The position numbers were made by a program, and so were the translations under genes. A stretch of 64,000 bases of DNA from Hirudinaria manillensis (lineage: Eukaryota > Annelida > Clitellata > Hirudinida > Hirudinidae), in NCBI GenBank assembly GCA_034509925.1, contig CM067531.1:6901319-6965318 (forward strand), in the 5' to 3' direction. Below are positions 23,207-41,605 of the stretch, piece by piece. Position 1 is the stretch's first letter. Each line of letters opens with the position of its first letter. Below the pieces are notes generated by a model. That model was not told the origin of the DNA. It did no database searches and saw only the letters and a list, made by a program, of their open reading frames with translations.

Positions 23207-24025
23207 GAAAATGAGTCTCGTAAATGTTGCTCAACTTTCACGTCTATTTGGTAATGTTTGACACCAAATAGTCAACATTTATTTACGAATAATTATGGGA
23301 AAGTACCAATTTTAGTTAAATATGTACAAAGTTTTAATTTTAAAACAATTAAAATTGATAAAACACAGCCCTCTTGCATGGCACCACTCTCCACAAAGAT
23401 CCCGTTTGTAAACACTGCCACATGGCACTGTTTAATAATTGCTTAATGAAAATTATATTTTTATATTCCCTGAACATGTGCCTATTGACTGGTAAAATAT
23501 TATTAATAAACTTTCGGTTGACGCCCAGCAATAATAAATGTGTTGGGGTACACTTGTTCCCCCATTGGCTAAAAGTGGAAGTTTTTTTTTTTACCTTGGG
23601 TATCCAAGGGTTAAAGAAAATGAGTCTCGTAAATGTTGCTCAACTTTCACGTCTATTTGGTAATGTTTGACACCAAATAGTCAACATTTATTTACGAATA
23701 ATTATGGGAAAGTACCAATTTTAGTTAAATATGTACAAAGTTTTAATTTTAAAACAATTAAAATTGATAAAACACAGCCCTCTTGCATGGCACCACTCTC
23801 CACAAAGATCCCGTTTGTAAACACTGCCACATGGCACTGTTTAATAATTGCTTAATGAAAATTATATTTTTATATTCCCTGAACATGTGCCTATTGACTG
23901 GTAAAATATTATTAATAAACTTTCGGTTGACGCCCAGCAATAATAAATGTGTTGGGGTACACTTGTTCCCCCATTGGCTAAAAGTGGAAGTTTTTTTTTT
24001 TACCTTGGGTATCCAAGGGTTAAAG
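23207..24025. repeat. Perfect 409-bp tandem duplication with piggyBac-like end
   Basis: Units 23207-23615 and 23616-24024 read identically, from GAAAATGAGTCTCGTAAATG to ACCTTGGGTATCCAAGGGTTAA. Each unit ends with a terminus whose complement is TTAACCCTTGGATACCCAAGG, similar to the MITE left end at 22389. Small frames repeated at a spacing of 409 are consequences of the duplication. A diverged inverted copy is at 37434-37850. The absence of any difference implies a very recent duplication, or an assembly artefact. Confidence 0.88.
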
Positions 24026-24107
24026 TATTATAAACTTTAAATTTCATGAGCGATACATTTTAAATTTATTCCTGCTTGATTCATATTTCCCCTAGGGACA
24101 ACTCTAA

Positions 24108-24128
24108 CCCCCTCCCCCCCCCCCCCCC
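24108..24128. repeat. Poly-C tract
   Basis: A run of cytosines interrupted once by T, isolated in AT-rich DNA. Confidence 0.9.
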
Positions 24129-25263
24129 GAAGAGATACCTGAAATGCTTGCAATGCATAAAAGTAACTCGTTTAATTCATTTAACAACAAGGAACGGTTG
24201 AGATTTAAATGAATTCTTGAACAAAACACCGAAAAATCTTTTTTGTATGCTACAGCATTTCACGCCTTTCGTGTCCAAAAAAAGAATGATGAATTCTTTT
24301 ATGAAAATTTGGTACTTCCCGTAACGCCTCGATTTGAAATTTGCGTTGTTTTTTTAAACAAAGTCGTCACCACAGATATAGACTGTCGCAATATTTTTCC
24401 TAGCATTGCATATGTTCGACCATTTCTGTTAAATAATTTTTCACATTTGAACAGCACTGGTGGAGAGAAGTCTGTGAACAGCCATCGACGATGAACAGTC
24501 CAACCTAGAATAGCTAGCATTATTTGACAGTTTCACTCATTTTATTGTTTAAAAATGATTATACATGAATCAAAACATGGGGATGCGGATTTTTACATGG
24601 ATATGTAGCTTAATCTTCCTCCAAATAATAAGTAACATTTCCAAAATGGAAACCAGAGTCTACAGTATTCTTATACAAGCCAAAATGGTGACAAAGGTGT
24701 AAATGTAAAAAGTATCCAAATGTGGGATGTTAACATTGAAAAAACTATTTGGGACTTTCAATCTAACTTAACCATAAAGATTGTCAACATATAAATATTT
24801 AACAAAATTGAATTGGTTAAAAGTCATCAGTAAAACATTTTTATAGATAAATTGAGAATATGCACAATGACTAAAAGAAAACTAATATCAACAAATTTCC
24901 GGATATTGCCAAAATACAAAACTAGAGAGCTGATTATTCATAGCACCCAGATGAATATCATCATCCAGAATGTGATCAGTAAGAATATCAAATCAAATAA
25001 GTACAAAGCTAATAATAATGCATCCACAACTCTAACAACGTTTTAACAACTTAAAAAGACTACATAGCCAAAGAAAACATTAGATTAGCACTAACACAGC
25101 CTAGATTAATGCACACAATCGAAGGAAAGCTCATCATAAAACAAATAAATAAAATGTACAGTTTATTCCCAATAGGCCGTTAACATTTAAACCTAGGCAA
25201 ACAAATCTACTTAAAAGTTATCTCAGATCTAAGGTGAGGCTGACTCAACAACTCCACAAAAGT
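24129..25263. other. Intergenic / Mad 3' flank
   Basis: No coding domain was seen. The part nearest 25263 should contain the Mad 3' UTR on the minus strand. Confidence 0.45.
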
Positions 25264-33219
<7,956 letters not shown>

Positions 33220-35276
33220 TTTGGTTATTTACTGGATGCCCTCCCGATGCACTCAGGAAAGGAATTGTCACCTGCATTCCAAAGAAACAAGAAAGTCTGA
33301 AGCCAGAGGATTTTAGACCAATTACGGTGGGATCAATCATCGGTCGTTTATTTCACCGATTGCTGAGCAAGAGAATGCTCGCACACTGGTCCATCTCAAA
33401 TCGTCAGAAGGCTTTCAGACACGGTGATGGCCTGGCGGATAATATATGGCTCGTGAAAGCAATCATACAGAAAAAGAAGGAACAGAAACAGAATCTCAAT
33501 CTCACGTTCATTGATGTGACCAAAGCCTTCGATTCGGTTTCACACCAGTCCATTGTAAGAGCGGCTCACAGATTGGGAACTCCTCCTTTTTTGTTGAGAT
33601 ACATTTCAGAGGCCTACCGCGATTGTTCAGTTCAAATGAAGATTGGAGGCAAATTGAGTCGGGACATACCAGTTAATAGAGGAGTCAGGCAAGGTGATCC
33701 AATGTCTCCTCTACTTTTCAACGCGGTTATCGACATGGTGATGTCAGAGGTAGACCAATCCATCGGTGTGACTGGCGATGTTAGTTCATCAGTCAAATGC
33801 AATTATTTGGCGTTCGCAGATGATTTGATCCTGCTATCCTCTACTGATATTGGAATGAAGATGTTGTTGAAACAAGTCGAGGAATCTCTGGCAAAAGTTG
33901 GACTAATTATGAATGCCCAAAAATGTTCTTCACTGAGAGCGAAAGTGCAAAAGAAAAACAGTCCTTGGATTGTTGACCCGGATTCTTACCTCAGTGTCAG
34001 CCAGCTGCCAATCAAGGCAATGAACATTCTCGACACCTACCGATATCTTGGAATTGACATTGGCCCAAAAATGAAATACGCGTCACTAGGCGACAGAATG
34101 CATAAATCCTTGCATGCAATATCTAGAGCTCCTTTAAAGCCAAATCAAAAACTCTACACCCTAAGATCGAACCTTATTCCAAGCCTCGTGCACTATCTTA
34201 CCTTCAATAAAATCTCTTTGAAATCTCTAAAGGCTGCAGACACGAAAGTAAGATCTGCCGTCAGGCAATGGCTGCGCCTCCCAAAAGACACGCCGACCGC
34301 CTTCTTCCATGCGGGGCTGAAATTTGGTGGATTGGGACTACTGCAGCTCAGAAAGTGGGTTCCACTCATCAGAACCAGCAGAATGAGATCTATGATGGCT
34401 CGCTCGAAAAGCAATGAAGACGAATTCTTGCTCGACACTCTAAAGGACAACAGCATCGTCCTTGGAGAACACAGGAAGTTCGGGCAATTAAATTCGGAGT
34501 CGTCAGCCAAAAAACGACTTAAGGAAGAGACTCTCGAGAGCCTTTACAGCTCGGTAGACGGATTTGGACTCCAGTCCTTTTTCCAGGGTGTCGGTATCAG
34601 TGAATGGATCGCGGATGGGCGTTCAAGATTGTTCCCGAGTGACTACTTAAAGTGCTTAAAGGTCAGAGCAGGCGTCCTCCCATGCAATCTCCGGGTTTCC
34701 AGATATCATCCAGAGGTAAACACCAAGTGTGACGCCGGTTGCAGAGTCACCGAGAGCCTGGATCACATTTTCCAGGTTTGTCCAGGAATGGATGTATCGA
34801 GACGAGAGAGGCACAACAACCTCGTCCATCGGCTGGAAACGAAGTTGGCCGAGAAAGGGTACTTCACCAAAATCGAGCCGAGGATACCAGTTGAGGAAGG
34901 TATCAGAGTCCCTGACCTAGTCGCATGGAGTAAGGACGATTCAATCGTATGCGACGTCACCATTGTCTCTGATACCGCCTCACTGGACGAGGTCCACTCA
35001 TCCAAGACAGGGAAATATAACTCCAAAGACATCCACATCTGGATGTCTAACAATAACCCTGGGGGTGCTCTCTCTCCGAAGATCATAGTAACCGCCTTTG
35101 TATGCAACTTCAGAGGTGTAATATCCTCCAGATCTTACTTGTCATGGCGGGGCATCGGTCTGTCCAGAAACGGCATGATGTACCTGGCAACATCGGTTTT
35201 GCTGGACACCTACCTTATGTGGAAATTCCATAAGCGCAGAACTCATAAACGTTGGCGCCGGCGAATTGGACTATAG
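33220..35276 (+). CDS. RT plus restriction-like endonuclease protein of the TAA-associated LINE, N-terminally truncated
   Basis: Open through about 685 element-derived codons with no internal stop. RT blocks: GIVTCIPKKQESLKPEDFRP with ITVGSIIGRLFHRLLSKR, TFIDVTKAFDSVSHQS, NRGVRQGDPMSPLLFN and catalytic FADDLILL (near 33809). A CCHC knuckle lies near 34728 (CDAGC, H, then VC). The endonuclease follows: VPDLVAW near 34910, CDVTIVSD near 34950, and an HSSKTGKYNS lysine/tyrosine segment. It ends WRRRIGL. The N-terminal zinc-finger/Myb half is missing here but is present in the neighbouring derivative. The true start is unknown; 33220 is only the first non-microsatellite base. Confidence 0.9.
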
Positions 35277-35449
35277 TGATTGATTATGGTTGATGTCGCT
35301 TGTTTATAGCGCGGTGTTGTTGGCGCTGGGGAATGCGGTTGTATGTCCCGGGGTGATCTCGGGCCCGGATGGGGGACAGTGGATGTTAGTTGAGGTGTTT
35401 GATGATCGCGTTTGCTGTTGGATGATTTTTTTGGCCGAGAAAATAAAGG
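33220..35449 (+). mobile_element. R2/R4-superfamily (Dong-like) LINE embedded in TAA repeats, 5'-truncated
   Basis: The 5' junction falls directly on the (TAA)n tract and lies inside the ORF, so the copy is 5'-truncated by several hundred codons. The 3' UTR (35277-35449) ends GGCCGAGAAAATAAAGGA, then poly-A, then (TAA)n. Dong of silkworm (R4 clade) is known to insert in TAA repeats. This copy has the same context and a matching domain set, so a TAA-targeted element is the natural reading; exact clade is inference. Confidence 0.85.
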
Positions 35450-35686
<237 letters not shown>

Positions 35687-35970
35687 GTGCGGCTCGAGCG
35701 GTTGACCGGTACGGACGAAATTTCGTTTGCTCGTTACAAATTACTGCTTTTGCTTAACGTAACGATTTTTTGCTTCGAAATCTGGTCAATTTGTGTCCCC
35801 TACCAATCTTTTCATGGTTGGTGAGCATAATTTCTGGAAAAAAGGGGAAAATAAAACTGTGAATTAGAAACAACAGTTTCGTTGATTGTCTAGTCATTTA
35901 GTTGATAGGACTTCACAGTTTGCAAAGGCTTTCAAGTTAGTTCGTTCAATTTGTTGGTTTTGGTTGAAAT

Positions 35971-36609
35971 ATGGAAGACATTCAGTCCAGAGGAAAATTG
36001 TTAATTAGAACGTTGCGTTCGAGAAATGTGTACGACGACAGTCTCCATTGTTCGAATATTGAGAGTGTACAACAAGAATGTCCGCCAAGAAAGTGCGAAT
36101 TCTGCGGCTCCGAATTCAAAACAGAGCGAGGGCTAAAAATTCATCAAAACCATGCCCATCCAGTTGAATATCACAGAGATAGGGCCGGAAAAAGCTACTC
36201 CAAGTGTCGCTGGTCGAAAGAAGAATCTCATATGCTTGCAAAAATTGAAGTTGAATTAAAGCAGGAAGGTAACAAGAATGTAAACATTGAAGCTCACAAA
36301 AGATTTCAACATCGATCCTTGGCAGCCATCAGGGGCCATAGACGCCAATCGTGTTACCGAAAGATTTTGAGGGCTCAGTCTGGTGATACGAACAACAGAG
36401 AGGTTACGGAATCAAGTGAGGAAAACAACGAAAGAGATTGTCCAGTCATTCCTTCCGTAAATGATGATGATGAGCGATGGGAAAGCATTGCCAGAGCAGA
36501 GTTGAGTTTGAACTCGTTAGAAAAGAAAAGAATCAATCTGGCCATAAACGGAATCGTGCCTCAATTTTCAATTAAATCAATTCGGAAAATCAGAAATAAA
36601 CCTCCATAA
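35971..36609 (+). CDS. R2-type N-terminal DNA-binding protein (C2H2 zinc finger plus Myb)
   Basis: 212 aa from an ATG in AATATGG context. The C2H2 finger is at about residues 47-70 (CEFC, then HQNHAH). A Myb-like domain follows at about 86-135: a tryptophan in RWSKEES, then LAAIRGHRRQSCYRKI. R2/R4-group LINEs carry zinc-finger and Myb motifs at the N-terminus, where they contact target DNA. The frame stays open far past the Myb domain and stops just before the deletion junction, so this could be expressed as a stand-alone DNA-binding protein. Selection on it is not demonstrated. Confidence 0.78.
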   Translation: MEDIQSRGKLLIRTLRSRNVYDDSLHCSNIESVQQECPPRKCEFCGSEFKTERGLKIHQNHAHPVEYHRDRAGKSYSKCRWSKEESHMLAKIEVELKQEGNKNVNIEAHKRFQHRSLAAIRGHRRQSCYRKILRAQSGDTNNREVTESSEENNERDCPVIPSVNDDDERWESIARAELSLNSLEKKRINLAINGIVPQFSIKSIRKIRNKPP

Positions 36610-36620
36610 AAACAATGCAG

Positions 36621-36689
36621 GAGACCCATAAGATTTGGCGAACTTTTAAAAATAACGCCTGGAGAAGAAGAAAAAAGAGGTTGAATTGA
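36621..36689 (+). pseudogene. Residual C-terminus of LINE protein
   Basis: A frame shifted relative to the upstream ORF reads ETHKIWRTFKNNAWRRRKK then RLN and a stop. It aligns with the end of the upstream LINE protein (DTYLMWKFHKRRTHKRWRRR then IGL stop). This marks the internal deletion junction between 36609 and 36621. Confidence 0.7.
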
Positions 36690-36857
36690 ATGACATTTGT
36701 GAATGTACAATGACTCGTAAGATCGACTTGAAAGTTTTCTTTTTTTGAATGGTCTGACGGGATTTCCCAGACCCATTGGCGGACCTAAAATTATTGAATC
36801 GGATTATGAATTGTATGAATTGATTGCTTTTTGTGAGTTTTTGGCTGGGCTAATAAA

Positions 36858-36884
36858 GGAAAAAAAAAAAATAAAATAAAATAA

Positions 36885-36917
<33 letters not shown>
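36858..36917. repeat. A-rich / (TAAAA)n-(TAA)n tail
   Basis: Poly-A, then AAAAT units, then TAA repeats. The tract is shared as tail by the derivative LINE on its left and by the opposed L2-like fragment on its right. Confidence 0.92.
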
Positions 36918-37260
36918 CCGCAGGGCGGAGTGAAAGCTGGCTGAGTCTGAAGTTGTCACTGCGGGATCTAATCTGTTCCATATCCTCGGGCCAACGACAT
37001 CGATAGACCTGCCTTCGAGCGTTGCGCGATTGGCGTGTAGGCAGAAGAGGGAGCCTCTGGATGTGGCCGCTTCTGCCCTGGAGACGTGCGCTTTGGGTGA
37101 ATGGCAGGTAGGACGGTGAGCGGCCCAGGAAGACCAGCGTGGCTATCTTATAGTCGATGCGCTGGTGAATGCGCAACCAGTGAAGCTCGTAAAGGAGCGG
37201 CGACACATGGTCATACTTCCTCTTGTTGAAAGTGTTCAGCGACTTATAGCCATAAGTTTA
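36918..37260 (-). pseudogene. L2/CR1-like LINE 3' end
   Basis: The minus frame has KRKYDHVSPLLYELHWLRIH then QRIDYKIATLVF and SPSYL, the common C-terminal 'LHWLPV.QRI.YKI' block of L2/CR1 reverse transcriptases. It reads into LSLRPAD and then the ATT tract as poly-Tyr, showing the stop is lost or the ORF ends in the tail. Only about 110 residues are present, consistent with severe 5' truncation. Confidence 0.75.
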
Positions 37261-37433
37261 CCGCTTACTCTTCTGTATCTTCCCGTGTGGTTCCCATCCC
37301 CTCGCTACTTTAGTTTTCATTACTACTAAAGGGAAACCTTGGTTTTCCGGCGCCCTGTCATTACTTAAATCTTCCTTGGCTTGGATTGCCGTGTCCTGAT
37401 TAGGGTGGCCCATATTTTCGAAGTTTTAAAATT

Positions 37434-37850
37434 CTAACCCTTGGATGCCCAAGGTAAAAAAACTTCCACTTTCAGCCAAGAGAGATACAAGCGTAACTCA
37501 ACACATTAGTTGTTACGACCGAAAGTTCGTTGTTAAAAATATTTTACCACTCGATTTTACCAGGCACAGATTCGGGGAATATAAAAATATAATTTTCATT
37601 AAACAATTATTAAACAGTGCCATGTGGCAATGTTTACAAACCTCAGCAGGGAATAAGCCATGCAGAAGGGCTGTGTTTTACTACTTTTAATTGTTTTAAA
37701 ATTAATATTTTGTACATATTTAACTAAAATTGATATTTTCCAATAATTATTCGTAAATAAATGTTGATTATCTGGTATCAAACAAAATAAAATAAACGTG
37801 AATGTTTAGCAACACTACAAGACAAAATCGCCCATTTTCATTGTCAAAAC
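37434..37850. repeat. piggyBac-associated repeat, third copy, inverted and diverged
   Basis: Starts CTAACCCTTGGATGCCCAAGGTAAAAAAACTTCCACTTT and is the reverse complement of the 409-bp units at 23207-24025, ending near the complement of GTAAATGTTGCTCAACTTTCACG. Both share a block translating as YKNIIFIKQLLNSAMWQCLQ. TTAA has decayed to CTAA at the left end. Confidence 0.8.
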
Positions 37851-38120
37851 CTACCCAGCAAACACATCCCGGGGGGCCTGCGAGGGCTGAATGCGGGTTA
37901 ACTAAGTTACATCACTAATTAAAGTTCTCAAACATCGTACAGTTAATAACAGCCTTAACATTTTTTATTTTATGTTGAGTTTTTATGCTTAAAAACATGT
38001 TTTGTTAAATTAGTTGGAATTATTATTGGTTTTTGGTCCCACTCTATATCGTTTCGCTTCCTCCTGTGAATAAAGATGGGCTGTTGTGGTTGGACTTTGA
38101 GTTCGAGGTTTATTTCAACA

Positions 38121-38134
38121 GGTTATGGGTCCAG
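38121..38134 (+). promoter_or_regulatory. Copia primer-binding site
   Basis: GGTTATGGGTCCAG sits directly 3' of the LTR end CAACA, one mismatch from the sequence typical of copia elements, where an internal initiator tRNA fragment primes minus-strand synthesis. Confidence 0.7.
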
Positions 38135-38204
38135 AATAGGCTTCGAATAAATTTGTTCACTGCTAGATCGTTTTTTATTGTTTTTTTTTTTGCGGCTTAG
38201 AAAA

Positions 38205-38960
38205 CTGCGGAAATGGAAATGTCGAAAATTCAATTAGGCCGTTGGAAGGAAAATCGAACTGGTCGAATTGGAAAAGCAGGTTGATTGTCATCTTTAGAGA
38301 TCTGGGAGATTCTCTTGAAGGAAATTTTAAGAAACCTACGCCAGTAGATGATGCTTCAGAAGAAGAACGATCCGAGCTTGAGCGAATGAGCAAAAAGTTT
38401 AAGGAAACTGATTGCGGCGCATTGATTTTAATGTCGAGCAATATGACAGAAGAAGTTTACGAAAAAGTTCGAAACATGACTGATGAGTTTGAAATGTGGA
38501 ATGAATTGAAAGAGAAGATAAAGCATACGACTTGTGCATGAGTTTCTTCAGCTACAAAAAGAACGATGCAGACGACATGGCCACTCACGTCACCAAGATT
38601 AAAACGTATGGAAAGAATTATTAGCAGAACTTTGTAAAGATTTGTTGCTGATTTATAAAGTCTTGGAAACTCTTCCAAGTGAATATTTTTCTTTCTCATC
38701 AAGCCGGAAACTGTTAAACAACGTACAGAGAAATATTGACTCATTGACTGTTCATTTGTGTAGTCATGAGAGATCATTGTCTGAGAAGGAAATAATAAAC
38801 AAACTTCAGACATTTGTTGCAAATAGAAAAACATTCTCTGAAAAGAAAAAATTCTCAGAAAATGGAGAACATTTAAAGAATAGAATCAAGGTTAAATGTT
38901 TCTACCTCAACAAGCTACAAGGCATTCAACGTTTAGAAAGGATTTTCTAAGATTATCATG
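38205..38960 (+). pseudogene. Copia gag, frameshifted
   Basis: A frame at 38242-38541 gives KSNWSNWKSRLIVIFRDLGD and later CGALILMSSNMTEEVYEKVR with WNELKEK, matching the N-terminal gag fold of copia elements. Another frame (38642-38950) continues with VLETLPSEYFSF and LTVHLCSHE. Zinc-knuckle cysteines are not intact. Confidence 0.75.
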
Positions 38961-39077
38961 AATTTTTTGAACCACAGAAGCTCCATGTTGTAGATGAAAG
39001 GGTTCTTGATATCATTGGAAAAGGCAAAGTAACACTTGAAGCTAAAATTTGTGATAAAGTTGTTCCACTTGAGCTGA

Positions 39078-40162
39078 ATGATGTGTGGTATGTTCCCAGT
39101 ATTAAGAAAAACTTATTTTCTGCTCATGAAAGAAGAAAATATAGTGTTTTTACACCCAACATCAACAAGTGCAGTTGGATCAAGAGAAGAAGGGAAGGGC
39201 TTACTCAAATTAATGGCTGAAACTGTTCTTCCACAACATGAAGAATCAAATGTTGTTGGCAGTTCAAAACTCCAGTGGTATCATGCAAGATACGCACATC
39301 AAAACAAAAAACATGTTCAATTATTTTTGAAGAATAATTTGAAAATTAATGTTGATGATGATGATGAATTTTGCGAAGGTTGTGTTTTCAGTTAATCACA
39401 CAGACTTCAATTTGGAAGAAGGCCAAATGCAACCTGACCAGGCGAAATTATTAACACAATGTTTGTGGTCCATTTTGTGAATCTCATGCGAATTTCAAAT
39501 ATTTTGTTCTATTTAAAGTATTATGATTGTAATTAAGATGATTATAGTTCATTTAGATCTGTTTATTGTTTGAAAAACAAGTCAGAAGTTCCGAGCAGGT
39601 TGAGGGAAGCACTTGAACTTATCAAAAACTCAGGACATAGATACTCTATGTATCAGAACTCCTCAGTGATTATGGCAGAGAGTTTGATAATGATGAAGTC
39701 AAAGAAATTTTACAAACGAAAGGAATCAGACCTTACACGTCTCAACAGAATGGATGTAGATGGAACAAGAAAATAGGACAGTGGTTGAAGCAGCCAGAGC
39801 AATGAGATTAGCTCATGAAGAATTGCCTCAGAAACTCTGGGCAGAATTGATAAATACTGCTGCTTATGTTTTGAATAGAATCTTACTCCATAAAAGGAAA
39901 GTCACCTTATTAGATTTGGTACAAAAGAAAACCAAGAATTAAACATTTGAGAATAATTGGTTCAAAAGCTTATATTCCTAGTCAGCTAAGAACAAAGATT
40001 GAAAGTAAAGCTGTTAAAGGAATATTAGTTGGATATGAAGGAGATGATGGATATCGGATACATGTTGCACTAAACAGGACAATTAGATCGAGAGATGTTG
40101 TGTTTGATGAAAGAATGACACCATCTTACTCTAATACTACCGATGAGATCATGATACTATGA
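39078..40162 (+). pseudogene. Copia protease/integrase region, frameshifted
   Basis: Around 39070-39110 DVWYVPSIKKNLFS is the pre-integrase border. At 39277 WYHARYAHQNKKH and at 39370 EFCEGC give part of the HHCC module. At 39570-39640 MKNKSEVPSRLREALELIKN precedes the catalytic core. ENRTVVEAARAM...LPQKLWAELINTAAYVLNR (about 39765-39880) holds the terminal catalytic Glu region. KAVKGILVGYEGDDGYRI (40003-40062) is the copia integrase tail. Confidence 0.82.
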
Positions 40163-40233
40163 TACTCTGATACTAACAATTGAAAGAATAATACCATCTT
40201 TATCCAATGCTATCAATTTGAATTTATTATTAG

Positions 40234-40336
40234 CTAATCACGAAAAGAGCGGAATAGTCACAAGGCTATTTATAGCGGCCTTACACAATAGAATGCCGCG
40301 CTCCACTCTTATTCGTGCAACAACACCTCCGCCCCT
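40234..40336 (-). repeat. Gypsy 3' LTR start with polypurine tract
   Basis: On the minus strand AGGGGCGGAGG (40336-40326) is followed at 40325 by TGTTGTTGCACGAATAAG, then CTATTGTGTAAG, CTATAAATAGCC and TATTCCGCTCTTTTCG. Gypsy copy 2's LTR starts TGTTGTGGTGGCGCACC, then CTATTGTGTACG, CTATAAATAGCC and TATTCCGTTTTCGCTC. This is therefore the first ~100 bp of a related 3' LTR with its plus-strand primer, isolated from any internal coding region. Confidence 0.72.
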
Positions 40337-40499
40337 AACAAAGTTGGAACTTCTTTCTTCGTGAGTCGATCTCTAATCGTCTAGGTTGTTGGCATTTTCT
40401 CAGTTGTCAGCCAATCCAGTTCTCTGCAGGTGTCTTCTGACTTGAAGACAAACATGGTGTTGATCTGTAAGTCCACAGAAACTTCTTGTGGCTCCCTCC

Positions 40500-40738
40500 C
40501 TGGATCCAGATAATTAATAAATAATTAAATTATATTGCTAATTAATTAAAGGTCATGCTACTATTCAGAGTCTTTGGTTGTGAAACTAGACAAATAGAAA
40601 AACAGAGCGAGAGTAAGAGAAACAGTAGTTTCCAAGACTTAGACAATTAGGCATTGTATATCTTCCAAGCCATCTGAACACTTTCAATAAACCTGACCTT
40701 CCATAATTAGTTTGAGGACCCCGGGTTATTACAATATT
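40500..40738. repeat. Solo LTR-like repeat family R2, copy A
   Basis: Shares GATCCAGAT.ATTAAT, GAGAGT.AGAGA, TTTCAATAAAC.TGACCTTC and ATTATTACAATAT with copy C (61345-61500). Its end (CATAATTAGTTTGAGGACCC then CGGGTTATTACAATAT) is identical to copy B (45943-45986). The internal AATAAA supports an LTR. Confidence 0.65.
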
Positions 40739-41539
40739 TATGAAAGTAAATAACAAGTAAATGACAAAAATGTGACCCACTTAAAGATATGACGACCGCT
40801 GCATATTTGTAAAAATGTGTCACAAAATGCAATTAACGCTTTATTTGTAAGCAATTAGAAATGATTTGTGGCAATTAGCCACGGAAAATTGAAAAGAGCT
40901 AGCAATGTTTTTAGGCCACTATGCCGCCTTGTTCTTGTTTCCATCCAATGCTGACTCATTACTATGTCTATTATAATAATGTATTGACTTTTATAAGTGC
41001 ACGTATTGAAACCCGATAATAGTTTGATTGAAAAGAAAATGAATTAAAGGGCCTGAAAAGGAAGCAAGTTTATAAAAAAAACATTGCACATTAAAAATCT
41101 ATTTTGTAATTTTGTAAACCAGTTATCTAGTGGTATCTAGGTGGCATAAGTGTTTAATATTTGTCATAGAGTAGTCATATATTTATTCATTTATTTTAAA
41201 AATTAACTAAATTTAAATTTTATGATGGATTCACGTAATATCATGCAAAAGACATAAGTTTGCCAAATTTAGGTTCACCAAAAATCGTCTGAAATTAATC
41301 AAAAAATCGATTGCAAGATTTGAACGTCCTCATAACAAGTTAAATAAAAGTATGTAAAAAAATATAAAGACCAAATGAAAGACATAAATAAAATCAGAAA
41401 ACAACTATAATTGCAATGAGAGAAAAAATTTATTTAAAGAATGACAAATCATGCACCGTTGCTCTTGCAAGATTGCTGCAAACACTTCACATAAGCTTCA
41501 GGTTTGCATAGCGTTGCTCATCTTTCCTAAAGCGAAGTC
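40739..41539. other. AT-rich upstream region of the TRIM gene
   Basis: No genes or repeats were recognised. It should hold the distal promoter of the TRIM gene. Confidence 0.45.
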
Positions 41540-41547
41540 TATAAAAT
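41540..41547 (+). promoter_or_regulatory. Possible TATA box of the TRIM gene
   Basis: TATAAAAT lies 59 bp before the ATG at 41606, leaving room for a start site near 41570 and a short 5' UTR. In AT-rich DNA such matches are common, so this is only a candidate. Confidence 0.4.
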
Positions 41548-41605
41548 ACGAGCTCGCCAGCAGAACATTAGAAATTACATTTCGATCTTTATACGAGTCA
41601 TTAAA

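Larger units (their letters stand above)
38003..40162 (+). mobile_element. Copia (Ty1) retrotransposon relic
   Basis: A possible 118-bp LTR (38003-38120, TGTTAAAT...TTTCAACA) is followed at once by GGTTATGGGTCCAG, close to the classic copia primer-binding sequence GGTTATGGGCCCAG. Next come gag (38205-38960), gag/protease remnants, and integrase (39400-40150). RT and RNase H are missing. Many frameshifts make the copy dead. Confidence 0.82.

Noticed and set aside
23207..24025. CRISPR-like or satellite array
   Set aside because: Only two units of 409 bp without spacers in eukaryotic DNA; it is a tandem duplication of a transposon end.
23258..24040. Repeated 60-98 codon frames in the tandem units
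   Set aside because: Same repeat read twice on both strands; no domain and no conserved start. Treated as non-coding transposon sequence.
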